From Desulfosporosinus sp. BRH_c37 (GTDB lineage Bacteria > Bacillota > Desulfitobacteriia > Desulfitobacteriales > Desulfitobacteriaceae), in NCBI GenBank assembly GCA_001516045.1, contig LOEW01000013.1:1-43477 (forward strand): a DNA stretch of 43,477 nucleotides, in the 5' to 3' direction. The position numbers were made by a program, and so were the translations under genes. Under the pieces are notes generated by a model. The model did not search any database, was not told the DNA's origin, and worked only from the letters and a program-made list of their open reading frames with translations. Within the stretch, counting starts at the first letter, position 1. Each line of letters starts with the position of its first letter. Shown here in pieces: positions 9,601 to 17,384 of this stretch.

Positions 9601-10354
9601 AAGAGTGGAAATGCTTGAGCGTTACCGGACTTTTGAGCAAAAAATACTTTTAGGGTTAGAACAAATTTCTCTTTCAGCGGAGGAAAGTTCCCTTGCCCAG
9701 GAGATTGATGAACTTATATATTATGTTAATCAAAGACTTTCTCTCCGTTATTCCGGCCTGTTTGATCGAAACTTTTTTATCCTGATGAAGCCCAAAGAGG
9801 ACCAACCGAAGCATGCTGTTCAGCAGTGTATTGGGGATTTCCTCCAGGAAATTGAAGTTGAACTTGTCCAGGAGACTCGAGCTACTTCCCTTAGAGCAGA
9901 GAAATTTGTACAAAAATCCCTAGAACTCGTGTTAAATAAGTATGCAACGTTTGTCAGCCAATATGACCAACAATGCAGCTTGCAAAATGGGCCCGAAATT
10001 CGCTCCCAAGAAGAACTTAGGCTACCAGTTTTAATCTGGGATAACAACGCGTTTTCTAAACTTACAGATCTTTATAAAAATCCCATAAATTGGGCGGAGG
10101 GGCAAGGGCGGGTTAAAATGCAGGAAACGCTTATTAAGATAATTCAGCCCCAAATCAAAGCTTGGCTTAAGGAATGCGGTGAAGCCTACAAAGGATTTTG
10201 GTGGCAATTGTTTAAGCACGAGTGCCAAAACCTTAAAGAGCAAACTCATTTAGAAGTATCTAGTTATTACTCCAGGTTAGCTACAGCCTTGGGGGACGGG
10301 TATGACCTAAATTACTTAAAGCAAGTCCGAGGGGAATTGGCGCGATTGACCTAA
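6626..10354 (+). CDS. Tandem bacterial dynamin-like GTPase
   Basis: About 1242 residues with two dynamin-type GTPase domains in one chain. First: P-loop GYVSSGKS (about residue 53), G3 FIDTPGIDS, G4 LIVNQVDK. Second: P-loop GAFSAGKSS (about residue 642), G3 LVDTPGSNS, G4-like VNASDLAE. Long helical, charged stretches follow each domain, as expected for stalk and assembly regions. Bacillus DynA is likewise a fusion of two dynamins and acts at membranes in fusion and stress repair, so a membrane-remodelling role is inferred. An in-frame ATG exists at 6608, but only the ATG at 6626 has a GGGGG site at proper distance. A coiled-coil gene follows. Confidence 0.88.
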   Translation: MRSTSELSQVDLDSLLRNLYETLKESGDEQNAQILHTLRIKLESQEVTVASYGYVSSGKSRLLNVLMDEDNLLPVSPLSSSMNSVYIRPGKSADIGLWPKNKPYTRVTLPERDQFHALCQDISLESLELFWETPEGLSFIDTPGIDSIESGNKQAENSALLLADLVIYVADYNHVESQANFSFLKTLQTREIPYLLIVNQVDKHIGLELSLTDFHTRLTQGLKQWDLKPVRIYFTSLLDDKHPECQLEQLKKMLAELRIGGQELVVSTVIRSVRQVIHRHSEFFLQEQEALRELQLGVKEQAINEQETLLAFHDLEKQIETLTALAETIDSETMVEINKLLSNAPLFSFEMRELAKRLLASCQPGFKAGFFASSAKTKSEQDRRLNKLHAELVTRSEANITWHLRKILAEIPARYDLPIENYCDQVSQMNVWFEPELLLQTILPGALVSGEYVMNYTSDLATSLKSIFRQSSKVWIERVQEAAILKTRRELPSLQEQLEDHRRMLGSFAELRRLDMLHDNHIAELIAPWEQAISRFAQDRFWADHKLPDSNKVKGSEASRQQGYIGLQGHFNSSKNELSEVKTNKFPSSARRGHPKLWETVQNLTSCSELVTPLPGFSLKVNSLRQRAARLENNLFSVALFGAFSAGKSSLANALLGDSVLPVSPNPTTATINKILPPTDRYSHGTTKVKLKSLPDLTTDVLSSLAVFGLTAIDLSQALLQISSLDTQDVPLEAKPHLSFLRAVARNQSSLLEHLGEELTVEYQHFRDFVVSEDKACFVEGIELYFSCPLTELGVVLVDTPGSNSTNVRHTNVAFDYIKNADAVLFVTYYNNPFCKADAQFLSQLGKVKDTFEMDKLFFLVNASDLAETPEELTLVLKYVEQNLRASDIIQPRLFPVSSQLALWAKLSSAGHLQPEAVQLYRQRLKLSSAENLPETEKGLLDSGLKLFETSFYGFIEEELVNLAVEAANKEIQRILDSVDGLLEAAKSDASQRVEMLERYRTFEQKILLGLEQISLSAEESSLAQEIDELIYYVNQRLSLRYSGLFDRNFFILMKPKEDQPKHAVQQCIGDFLQEIEVELVQETRATSLRAEKFVQKSLELVLNKYATFVSQYDQQCSLQNGPEIRSQEELRLPVLIWDNNAFSKLTDLYKNPINWAEGQGRVKMQETLIKIIQPQIKAWLKECGEAYKGFWWQLFKHECQNLKEQTHLEVSSYYSRLATALGDGYDLNYLKQVRGELARLT

Positions 10355-10410
10355 CAGTCATTGTAAAGCAAAAAAAATTAAATTACTTAAGGTTTATAGC
10401 TTACAAATTA

Positions 10411-10419
10411 TGTTATAAT
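10411..10419 (+). promoter_or_regulatory. Extended -10 promoter
   Basis: TGTTATAAT matches the extended -10 form (TGn plus TATAAT) and sits 22 bp before the ATG at 10441. No good -35 is seen. It suggests the small coiled-coil gene can be transcribed separately from the dynamin gene. Confidence 0.5.
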
Positions 10420-10440
10420 CTTGAACAAGGGGGCAATTCA

Positions 10441-10725
10441 ATGGATCAAAAAGTTATGGAGCTTCTCGCAAATATATATCAAACGCAAACTGAAATGCGA
10501 AGTGAAGTTAAAGAACTTAGAACTGAACACGAGACATTAGCTCTAAACGTCGCTAAAATATTAAATGTGCTCGAACATGATGTAACGAACAAAATCGGAG
10601 CAATCTTTGATTTCCGCGAACTACAAATAGATCATAATCAAAAGACTCGAGACGCCCTGGAACGAATTGAATCTAAGGTTGAAGTTCTACAATTGGAAAC
10701 CTCCAACTTAAGACGCATTAAATAG
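10441..10725 (+). CDS. Small coiled-coil protein of unknown function
   Basis: A 94-residue, highly charged protein with heptad-like leucine/isoleucine spacing across most of its length (ELLANIY, VKELRTEHETLAL, RIESKVEVLQLETSNL), so it is probably a helical coiled coil. There is no signal peptide or membrane segment. AGGGGGC precedes the ATG. It follows the dynamin gene by 86 bp in the same direction and may be an assembly partner, but its own extended -10 promoter argues for independent expression. No enzyme motif is present and the function is unknown. Confidence 0.65.
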   Translation: MDQKVMELLANIYQTQTEMRSEVKELRTEHETLALNVAKILNVLEHDVTNKIGAIFDFRELQIDHNQKTRDALERIESKVEVLQLETSNLRRIK

Positions 10726-10829
10726 AATACTTAATCGGCATCGCAAGAGATTTAACCTGAGGCTAGCACCACAGCCCGATAAATGAATATATAATAGACG
10801 AATCTGTTGTGCTGGAGGGGTCTGGCATA

Positions 10830-10922
10830 GTGGATACATATAACTGTTACCTGATTGTAAGGATTATTCTGAGCAAAAGGAGAAGGGGTAAATCGCTAAG
10901 GGGCCTTCTTACTGTTTTGTAG
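10830..10922 (+). CDS. Putative 30-residue leader peptide of the hydrogenase maturation operon
   Basis: GTG at 10830 sits 9 bases after a strong GGAGGGG site and opens a 30-codon frame that starts M-D-T-Y-N-C-Y-L and carries a basic S-K-R-R-R-G-K stretch. Its TAG stop (10920) lies within the 3' arm of the terminator hairpin at 10903-10933. A ribosome that completes the peptide would cover the 5' arm, while one that stalls early would not. This is the layout of a translation-coupled attenuator. The early Tyr-Asn-Cys-Tyr is notable because HydG, encoded downstream, consumes tyrosine and uses a cysteine-bound iron intermediate. Expression is unproven; a non-coding leader is the alternative. Confidence 0.35.
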   Translation: MDTYNCYLIVRIILSKRRRGKSLRGLLTVL

Positions 10923-10933
10923 AAGGCTTTTTT
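10903..10933 (+). terminator. Attenuator-like terminator before the hydrogenase maturation operon
   Basis: GCCTTCT pairs with AGAAGGC across an 11-base loop, followed by TTTTTT. It ends only about 10 bases before the ribosome site of the regulator gene at 10958. It can end transcription from upstream or attenuate transcription starting near the TATAAT at 10790. Confidence 0.7.
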
Positions 10934-10957
10934 ATGCTTATTGGAGGAAAGAAAAGT

Positions 10958-11212
10958 ATGGATAAGAGAATAGGGGTTATAGGCATAGTTATTGAAGAAT
11001 TTGAAAGCGCAAACAGGGTTAATGAGACTTTGCACGATTTAGCGGGCATCATTATTGGAAGAATGGGAATCCCTCGTCCTGAAAGAGGGATAGCAATTAT
11101 CTCCTTGATCGTGGAGGGAACCTCGGATGAAATTAGTGCGATGACTGGTAAACTAGGGAAAATCCAAGGGGTAAATGTTAAATCAGCCTTAACCAAGAAA
11201 CTGGAGAATTGA
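10958..11212 (+). CDS. TM1266-type iron-only hydrogenase system regulator
   Basis: An 84-residue ACT/NikR-C-like small protein matching the family found beside [FeFe]-hydrogenase maturation genes: KRIGVIGIVIEE opening, NETLHDLAGIIIGRMGIP centre, and GIAIISLIVEGTSDEISAMTGKLGKIQGVNVK closing (positions about 5 to 80). The start at ATG 10958 is chosen because GGAGG lies 10 bases upstream; the in-frame ATG at 10934 precedes that site. It leads the operon regulator-hydG-aspA-hydF-hydE. It lacks a DNA-binding domain of its own, so it may sense a ligand or act with partners. The regulatory role is a family name, not proven here. Confidence 0.85.
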   Translation: MDKRIGVIGIVIEEFESANRVNETLHDLAGIIIGRMGIPRPERGIAIISLIVEGTSDEISAMTGKLGKIQGVNVKSALTKKLEN

Positions 11213-11243
11213 ATTTCTTAAGATTTTGAAAGGAGTTTATGCT

Positions 11244-12662
11244 ATGTATGATTGTAAGTCGAAAATTGCTTCGGAGTTTATTGATGACAGTGAAATTTTG
11301 GCTACACTTGCCTATGCCCGGGAGAATAAAAGTAATCGTGAACTGATTGATAGCCTGATCGAACGTGCCAAAGACTGTAAGGGCTTAACCCATCGGGAGG
11401 CTGCTGTGCTGCTGGAATGTGATCTGGAAGATGAAAAAGAAAAAATGTTCAAACTAGCAAAGGAGATTAAGCAGAAGTTTTATGGCAACCGGATTGTCAT
11501 GTTTGCCCCTTTGTATCTTTCAAACTACTGTATTAATGGCTGCGTGTACTGCCCTTATCACAATAAAAATAAAACCATATCCCGTAAAAAGCTTTCACAG
11601 GAAGATATTGTACGAGAGGTTATCGCCTTACAGGATATGGGACACAAGCGCTTGGCTTTAGAAACTGGAGAAGACCCTGTAAACAATCCAATTGAATATG
11701 TTCTGGAAAGTATGAAGACCATTTATAGTATTAAGCATAAGAACGGAGCTATCCGCCGCGTTAATGTTAACATTGCTGCAACAACCGTCGAAAATTATCG
11801 CAAGCTCAAGGAAGCGGATATTGGAACCTACATACTTTTCCAGGAAACCTATAACCAAAAAAGCTATGAGGAGCTGCACCCTTCAGGACCAAAGCACAAC
11901 TACGCATATCATACCGAAGCGATGGATCGTGCCATGGAGGGCGGTATTGATGATGTTGGAATCGGAGTTTTATTCGGTTTAAATATGTACCGTTATGACT
12001 TTGTCGGTTTGCTCATGCATGCGGAGCATTTAGAGTCAGCTATGGGGGTGGGGCCACATACCATTAGCGTTCCACGCATCTGCCCCGCCGAGGATATTGA
12101 CCCAAATAACTTTACAGATGCAATCTCAGATGATATTTTTGCCAAAATTGTGGCAGTTATTCGTATTGCCGTTCCTTATACGGGTATGATTGTTTCCACC
12201 CGTGAATCGAAAACAACCCGCGAGCAAGTGCTGAATTTGGGCATATCCCAGATAAGCGGTGGCTCAAGCACCAGTGTAGGCGGATATGTTGAGCCGGAAG
12301 CACAGGATGATAACTCGGCGCAATTCGAAGTTACCGACACCCGCACATTGGATGAGATTATAAACTGGCTCTTGGGATTCGGCTATATTCCAAGCTTCTG
12401 CACCGCCTGTTATCGAGAAGGACGTACAGGTGATCGTTTTATGAGGCTTGTGAAGGCAGGGCAGATTGGAAACTGCTGTCAGCCCAATGCTTTGATGACA
12501 CTTAAAGAATATTTGGAGGATTATGCTTCGCCTGATACTAAGAAAAAAGGTGAGGCGGTAATTGAAAAAGAGATTCCCTGCATACCCAATGAAAAGGTTA
12601 GGGCCATTGCAATTGAACATTTGAACGAGATTAAGGAAGGAAAGCGAGATTTCCGTTTCTAA
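11244..12662 (+). CDS. hydG: [FeFe]-hydrogenase maturase HydG
   Basis: A 472-residue radical SAM tyrosine lyase that splits tyrosine to p-cresol and builds the Fe(CO)2(CN) synthon for the H-cluster. The SAM cluster motif CINGCVYC gives C96, C100 and C103, and the C-terminal auxiliary cluster motif appears as CTAC then C after 22 residues (NCCQPN), the HydG hallmark. Length is normal. ATG 11244 follows AGGAG by 8 bases; the in-frame TTG at 11226 is too early. It is second in the maturation operon. No hydrogenase structural gene is in the window. Confidence 0.95.
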   Translation: MYDCKSKIASEFIDDSEILATLAYARENKSNRELIDSLIERAKDCKGLTHREAAVLLECDLEDEKEKMFKLAKEIKQKFYGNRIVMFAPLYLSNYCINGCVYCPYHNKNKTISRKKLSQEDIVREVIALQDMGHKRLALETGEDPVNNPIEYVLESMKTIYSIKHKNGAIRRVNVNIAATTVENYRKLKEADIGTYILFQETYNQKSYEELHPSGPKHNYAYHTEAMDRAMEGGIDDVGIGVLFGLNMYRYDFVGLLMHAEHLESAMGVGPHTISVPRICPAEDIDPNNFTDAISDDIFAKIVAVIRIAVPYTGMIVSTRESKTTREQVLNLGISQISGGSSTSVGGYVEPEAQDDNSAQFEVTDTRTLDEIINWLLGFGYIPSFCTACYREGRTGDRFMRLVKAGQIGNCCQPNALMTLKEYLEDYASPDTKKKGEAVIEKEIPCIPNEKVRAIAIEHLNEIKEGKRDFRF

Positions 12663-12803
12663 CATGAAGGGAATACTATACCCACAAAGTATTGATGATC
12701 AGAGCTAAAAATGTTGTCTAATAGGTTCGCCGTGAGCAATTGACTAGTACATTCGAAAAATTTCCAGACTAAACGGGTGGAGGAAATCCTTGGGAGGGAT
12801 AGA

Positions 12804-14243
12804 ATGAACTTTAGAATTGAAAAGGACAATATTGGAGAACTTGATATTCCAGAGACTAGCTATTATGGTATAAACACACAAAGGGCTCAAGAAAACTTTA
12901 ATTTAGGCTCGAAAAGTGTCAATCTCAAGCTGATCTATGAAATTGCTTTGCTTAAAAAAGCAGCAGCCATGGTCAATAAAAGATTAAAGCAACTGACTGA
13001 GGATAAAGCCAAGGCCATAATTCAAGCAAGTGAAGAGGTTATTGAAGGAAATTTTAATCACGAATTTGTTGTAAGCGCTTTTCAAGGGGGAGCAGGTACC
13101 TCCACTAATATGAATGTGAACGAGGTTATAGCTAACAGGGCTATTGAGATTTTAGGAGGAAAAAAAGGGCACTATGAGGTTGTACATCCTTTGAATGATG
13201 TTAACATGTCGCAATCGACCAATGATGTTTATCCGACAGCACTGAGAATCACTGCCATTCACATGCTCAGAAAATTAAGTCTTTCCCTGGCACAACTTCA
13301 GGAAGCTCTGCAGGAGAAGGAAAATGAATTTAGCGATGTGCTTAAACTTGGCAGGACAGAACTGATGGATGCCTTGCCAATGATGCTCGGACAGGAATTT
13401 GGTGCATATGCCAAGGCCATAGAAAGAGATCGCTGGAGAGTTTACAAGGTAGAAGAACGATTGAGGCAGATCAATCTGGGAGGTACTGCTATCGGTACAG
13501 GAGTCAATGCCTCTCTCAAGTACATATTTATGATCACGGATACCATTCAGGAGTTAACAGGACTAGGTTTAGCTAGGTCCGACTATCCTATGGATATCAC
13601 CCAAAATAATGACGTTTTTGTAGAAGTTTCAGGACTTTTAAAAGCCTGCGGTACGAACCTTTTGAAAATATCCAATGATTTGAGATTATTATCTTCTGGG
13701 CCTAAGGGAGGTTTAGGAGAAATAGAACTCCCTCAGATGCAGGCTGGTTCAACTATTATGCCGGGAAAGGTGAATCCGGTAATCCCTGAGATGATTGGCC
13801 AAGTTGCCATGAGAGTTATGGCCAATGACTACGCTATTACAATGGCTGCCTCTTCAGGACAGCTCGAACTCAATGCCTTTATGCCCCTGATAGCAGAAAG
13901 CTTGCTGGAATCATTAGAGCTTCTGAATAATGGAGTAACGATATTTAGAGAGAAGTGTATTGAGGGAATTATCCCAAATAAAGAAAAATGTCGAGCAACT
14001 CTTGAAAAGTCAGCGGTTTTGGCAGCAGCATTAGTTAATCATATTGGGTATGATCAAGCCGCCCAGATCGTCAGAAAAGCTCTCAGAGAAAATAGAACAA
14101 TCCGAGGCGTACTCAGAGAAGAAAAGGTTTTCTCGAATGATAAGATTGATGAGATATTGAATCCGTTTGAAGTCACAAAACCAGGAATACCGGGCATGTT
14201 CGGAGTTTCTGGAGTCCCTCAAGTGCCTGGTGAATCGGATTAA
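12804..14243 (+). CDS. aspA: Aspartate ammonia-lyase
   Basis: A 479-residue member of the aspartase/fumarase superfamily, converting aspartate to fumarate and ammonium. The lyase signature GSTIMPGKVNP lies at 315-325 with the catalytic Ser at 316, and FQGGAGTSTNMNVNEV is the aspartase-type substrate loop. ATG 12804 follows GGGAGGG; the in-frame GTG at 12777 has no ribosome site. It is embedded between hydG and hydF. AspA is known to recur inside hydrogenase maturation clusters, and the likely reason is supply of ammonium for the bridging amine of the H-cluster (inference). Fumarase is the alternative name, but the loop favours aspartase. Confidence 0.9.
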   Translation: MNFRIEKDNIGELDIPETSYYGINTQRAQENFNLGSKSVNLKLIYEIALLKKAAAMVNKRLKQLTEDKAKAIIQASEEVIEGNFNHEFVVSAFQGGAGTSTNMNVNEVIANRAIEILGGKKGHYEVVHPLNDVNMSQSTNDVYPTALRITAIHMLRKLSLSLAQLQEALQEKENEFSDVLKLGRTELMDALPMMLGQEFGAYAKAIERDRWRVYKVEERLRQINLGGTAIGTGVNASLKYIFMITDTIQELTGLGLARSDYPMDITQNNDVFVEVSGLLKACGTNLLKISNDLRLLSSGPKGGLGEIELPQMQAGSTIMPGKVNPVIPEMIGQVAMRVMANDYAITMAASSGQLELNAFMPLIAESLLESLELLNNGVTIFREKCIEGIIPNKEKCRATLEKSAVLAAALVNHIGYDQAAQIVRKALRENRTIRGVLREEKVFSNDKIDEILNPFEVTKPGIPGMFGVSGVPQVPGESD

Positions 14244-14322
14244 TGAGTCACTGGAGTTCTCGGTGTACTCAAAGTACTTGGAGCTCATGGGGGTTCTGAA
14301 AATGATCTTGGGAGGTATCTTG

Positions 14323-15576
14323 ATGAGCTTAAATGAAGCGCCCAGAGGTGTAAGAGTGCATTTAGCGCTCTTCGGCAAGCGGAATACAGGTAAATCCAGC
14401 GTGATCAATGCCATCACAGGACAGGAAACGGCTATAGTTTCCGAAGTTAAAGGTACAACGACTGACCCAGTGTATAAAACAATGGAAATATTACCCATAG
14501 GGCCGTGTGTGATCATAGATACAGCTGGAATAGACGATGTAGGAGAATTAGGTGAGCTCAGGATACAGAAGACCTTGGAGATTGTAGATATTACTGATGT
14601 GGCTCTACTTATTGTAGATATTAATGAAGGAATTGATGACGATGATCGGTTTATTATTGAGAAATTTAAGGAAAAGGAGAAACCGCTTGTCGTAGTTTTA
14701 AATAAAATGGATTTTATTAAAAACGATGACTATAACGGAGGCCATCAAAGAATAGTAAGAAGTCTTCAAGAAGAACTAAACACCCCGGTCGTTGCTGTGT
14801 CTGCTCTTAAGAAGCAGGGAATTAAAGAACTAAAAAATGCTATCATCTCTGTTATTTCAGAGGAGGAAGATAAGTTTAAAATAGTGGGGGATTTGATTAA
14901 CCCAGGTGATTTTGTTGTGCTTGTTACTCCGATTGATAAAGCGGCTCCCAAGGGAAGACTTATCCTTCCTCAACAGCAAACCATACGGGACATACTAGAA
15001 AGTGATGCTATGGCTATCGTAACTAAAGAATATGAATTAAGAGAAACATTAGGTAATCTGGCGAAAAAACCAAAGCTGGTCATAACAGATTCGCAAGTGT
15101 TTCTAAAAGTTGCGGCAGATACGCCCAAGGATATATTAATGACCTCATTTTCTATTCTTTTTGCCAGACAAAAGGGAGATTTAACGGAATTTTTAAAAGG
15201 TGCCAAAGCTATTGAAAAGCTAAAAGATGGAGATAAGGTTTTAATAGCAGAAGGGTGTACACATCATAGACAATCGGATGATATAGGTAGTGTGAAGATA
15301 CCTAGGTGGATACGTCAGAGAACGGGTAAGCAGATAGAGTTTGAATTCTCCGCAGGAGCGACCTTTACTGATGACATAAAGAAATATGCCCTTATAGTTC
15401 ATTGTGGAGCCTGTATGATGAACAGAACAGGTATGCTTAGCAGAATTAAACGTTCAAAAGACCTGAATGTGCCCATTGTAAACTACGGCATTCTTATTGC
15501 CTATGTTCAGGGATTACTTCCGAGAGCGCTCGAACCATTCCCACTAGCCAAGATGATATTAGAAGAGGACCTATAA
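14323..15576 (+). CDS. hydF: [FeFe]-hydrogenase maturation GTPase HydF
   Basis: A 417-residue scaffold/transferase for the H-cluster precursor. The N-terminal GTPase domain has P-loop GKRNTGKSS (18-26), G3 DTAGIDD and G4 NKMD. The C-terminal Fe-S site has C312-T-H314 and H360-C-G-A-C364, the CxH...HCxxC pattern of HydF. Start ATG 14323 is preceded by GGGAGG and gives the normal family length; an open frame extends further upstream to 14167 but overlaps aspA. It shares a TAATG overlap with hydE, so the two are translationally coupled. Confidence 0.95.
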   Translation: MSLNEAPRGVRVHLALFGKRNTGKSSVINAITGQETAIVSEVKGTTTDPVYKTMEILPIGPCVIIDTAGIDDVGELGELRIQKTLEIVDITDVALLIVDINEGIDDDDRFIIEKFKEKEKPLVVVLNKMDFIKNDDYNGGHQRIVRSLQEELNTPVVAVSALKKQGIKELKNAIISVISEEEDKFKIVGDLINPGDFVVLVTPIDKAAPKGRLILPQQQTIRDILESDAMAIVTKEYELRETLGNLAKKPKLVITDSQVFLKVAADTPKDILMTSFSILFARQKGDLTEFLKGAKAIEKLKDGDKVLIAEGCTHHRQSDDIGSVKIPRWIRQRTGKQIEFEFSAGATFTDDIKKYALIVHCGACMMNRTGMLSRIKRSKDLNVPIVNYGILIAYVQGLLPRALEPFPLAKMILEEDL

Positions 15577-16670
15577 TGCATAATTTACTAGAGAAAGCCT
15601 ATCAAACTAACGATCTCACAAAAGAGGAAATCATGTACCTCTTAGAAAATATAACCCCTGAGGACAGAGAGGTCCTTTATAGTTATGCACTAAAGACGAA
15701 ACAAGCGTATTATGGGGATAAAGTTTACTTAAGAGGTCTTATCGAGTTTTCAAATATTTGCCGGCAGGATTGTCTCTATTGCGGAATCCGAGCTTCTAAT
15801 GCTAAGGTGGAACGTTATCGGTTAACCCCGGAAGAAATCTTAGGTTGCTGTGATCAAGGGTACGAATTAGGCTATCGGACGTTTGTCTTGCAAAGCGGAG
15901 AAGACCTATGGTTTACAGAGGAGATACTCGTTGATCTCCTCCAAGTGATCAAGAAGCGTTATCCAGAGATAGCAATTACGTTGTCCATCGGTCAGCGGGG
16001 TGTGAAAACCTATCAAAGTCTCTTTGGGGCTGGGGCAGACCGTTTTTTGATGCGCCACGAAACGGCTTCGAAAGAATTGTATGAAAAACTACACCCGACG
16101 ATGCGTTTTGATGATCGTCGGGACTGTTTGAGCGCTTTGAAGGAGATTGGTTACCAAGTGGGAGCCGGGTTTATGGTGGGGCTTCCAGGACAAAAACCCG
16201 CTGATTTGGCAGAGGACTTACGATATTTAATGGAACTCCGTCCGGACATGATCGGAATCGGGCCGTTTATTCCCCATAGCGAGACTCCACTGGGGGCGGA
16301 AAAGGGAGGGACAATTGAAGATACACTAGTGATGGTGGCCTTGGCTCGGCTGCTTATTCCAGGGAGCCTTATGCCAGCCACGACGGCACTCGGCACTCTT
16401 CATCCGCTAGGCAGGGAGTTTGCATTCAAAGCGGGTGCCAATGTTGTCATGCCAATTATTACCCCACCGTCTGTCAGGAAAAAATACGCACTTTACGAAA
16501 ACAAGATTTGTGGGGATGATCATCCGGAAGATTGTCGATATTGCATAGAAGGAAGAATTCAGGCAGCGGGCTTTGAAGTGGACCTGGGTAGAGGGGATAG
16601 TTGGCAGTATAGTTTCCTTACAGCTAAGAGATTTACTTCAAAAAAAAGGATATACAGTCGTAATGACTAA
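15576..16670 (+). CDS. hydE: [FeFe]-hydrogenase maturase HydE, 3' end joined to foreign sequence
   Basis: A radical SAM protein of 364 residues that processes the HydG synthon. The cluster motif CRQDCLYC gives C62, C66 and C69, and the second non-essential cluster motif CGDDHPEDCRYC is present near the C-terminus. Family members end shortly after the GFEVDLGRGDS region. Here about 20 extra residues (WQYSFLTAKRF onward) come from reading, in another frame, the truncated amidase gene that begins near 16605. The enzyme core is complete and probably functional, but its native stop codon was lost at a recombination joint. Confidence 0.93.
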   Translation: MHNLLEKAYQTNDLTKEEIMYLLENITPEDREVLYSYALKTKQAYYGDKVYLRGLIEFSNICRQDCLYCGIRASNAKVERYRLTPEEILGCCDQGYELGYRTFVLQSGEDLWFTEEILVDLLQVIKKRYPEIAITLSIGQRGVKTYQSLFGAGADRFLMRHETASKELYEKLHPTMRFDDRRDCLSALKEIGYQVGAGFMVGLPGQKPADLAEDLRYLMELRPDMIGIGPFIPHSETPLGAEKGGTIEDTLVMVALARLLIPGSLMPATTALGTLHPLGREFAFKAGANVVMPIITPPSVRKKYALYENKICGDDHPEDCRYCIEGRIQAAGFEVDLGRGDSWQYSFLTAKRFTSKKRIYSRND

Positions 16671-17106
16671 GACAGATAACTCAGTGAGCCTGGGAAATAT
16701 ACAACGAGCAGAAATCGGAAATAATGAGAAGGCAGCACTAGTTATAAGAATTCATGCAGATTCCTCTGAAAATACTACAGTATCTGGTGCTTCAGTGTTA
16801 GTTCCCTTACCAATAAATGAAGGAACTAAAGAAATAATCGATGAAAGTAATCGGTGTGGTCCTATAATACTAAATTCACTTACTAGCGAAGTAGGTATGA
16901 AAAACAGAGGACTTGCTCCACATAGCGATATGACAGGCTTTAATTGGTCAAAAGTACCAGTAATACTTGTAGAAATGGGATTCTTATCAAACCCAGATGA
17001 AGATAGGAAGTTAAGTGATGCAAATTATTATCAGGCTAAACTGGCCAGTGCACTTGCGGACGGCATTGTGGAGGCAATGAAGGTACAGCATATTCCAGAC
17101 ACTTAA
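16605..17106 (+). pseudogene. N-acetylmuramoyl-L-alanine amidase (Amidase_3), N-terminus lost
   Basis: From about 16610 the frame reads SLQLRDLLQKKGYTVVMTKT, the second segment of Amidase_3 domains, and continues to a normal C-terminus. The Zn-binding RIHADS and catalytic-Glu VEMGFLSNP motifs are present. The opening DPGHGG His and the following Glu ligand are missing, so two of three zinc ligands are gone. An ATG at 16573 opens the frame but lies within hydE and lacks a ribosome site. It is a decapitated cell-wall hydrolase gene joined to the 3' end of hydE. Confidence 0.83.
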
Positions 17107-17151
17107 TAAGTTATCTGCATTGTCCATAGAATTATCTCGAGGAGAAAAAAT

Positions 17152-17375
17152 ATGAAAAGAAATCAAAGTTAGTAATTGTAAAAAGAAAAAGTTTTGCAAA
17201 CATAATAGCAAAGGGATCCCTCCATTTAGTTAGAAAATACTGGAAGATAGTAAAAGTCATTAGATGGCTTATTTTTATATTCACACCATTATATTTAACT
17301 AGAAATTTACATTTCCTTAATTGGGAATTAATGCTCATATATTATACTAATACAGTAATCGCTATAAAATTATAG
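17152..17375 (+). pseudogene. Possible small basic membrane-protein remnant
   Basis: GAGGAG precedes ATG at 17152, but that frame stops after six codons. The neighbouring frame stays open for about 75 codons to TAG at 17373, encoding K/R-rich segments and hydrophobic stretches (WLIFIFTPLYL, LMLIYYTNTVIAI). One inserted or deleted base near 17165 would make one continuous small protein. The stretch also contains a promoter-like sequence for the phosphatase, so a chance open frame is possible. Confidence 0.3.
17321..17348 (+). promoter_or_regulatory. Putative promoter for alkaline phosphatase
   Basis: TTGGGA and TATACT are 16 bp apart and end about 35 bp before the phosphatase ATG. No convincing Pho box was recognised. 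Confidence 0.4.
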
Positions 17376-17384
17376 GAGGTAAGT

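Noticed and set aside
10741..10930. Resemblance to a SAM or T-box riboswitch (GGAGGGGTCTGGC, AAGGGGTAAATCGC)
   Set aside because: The SAM-I core helices and GAAGCC/GGCAAC elements are missing, as is the T-box core; the leader-peptide and terminator layout explains the region better.
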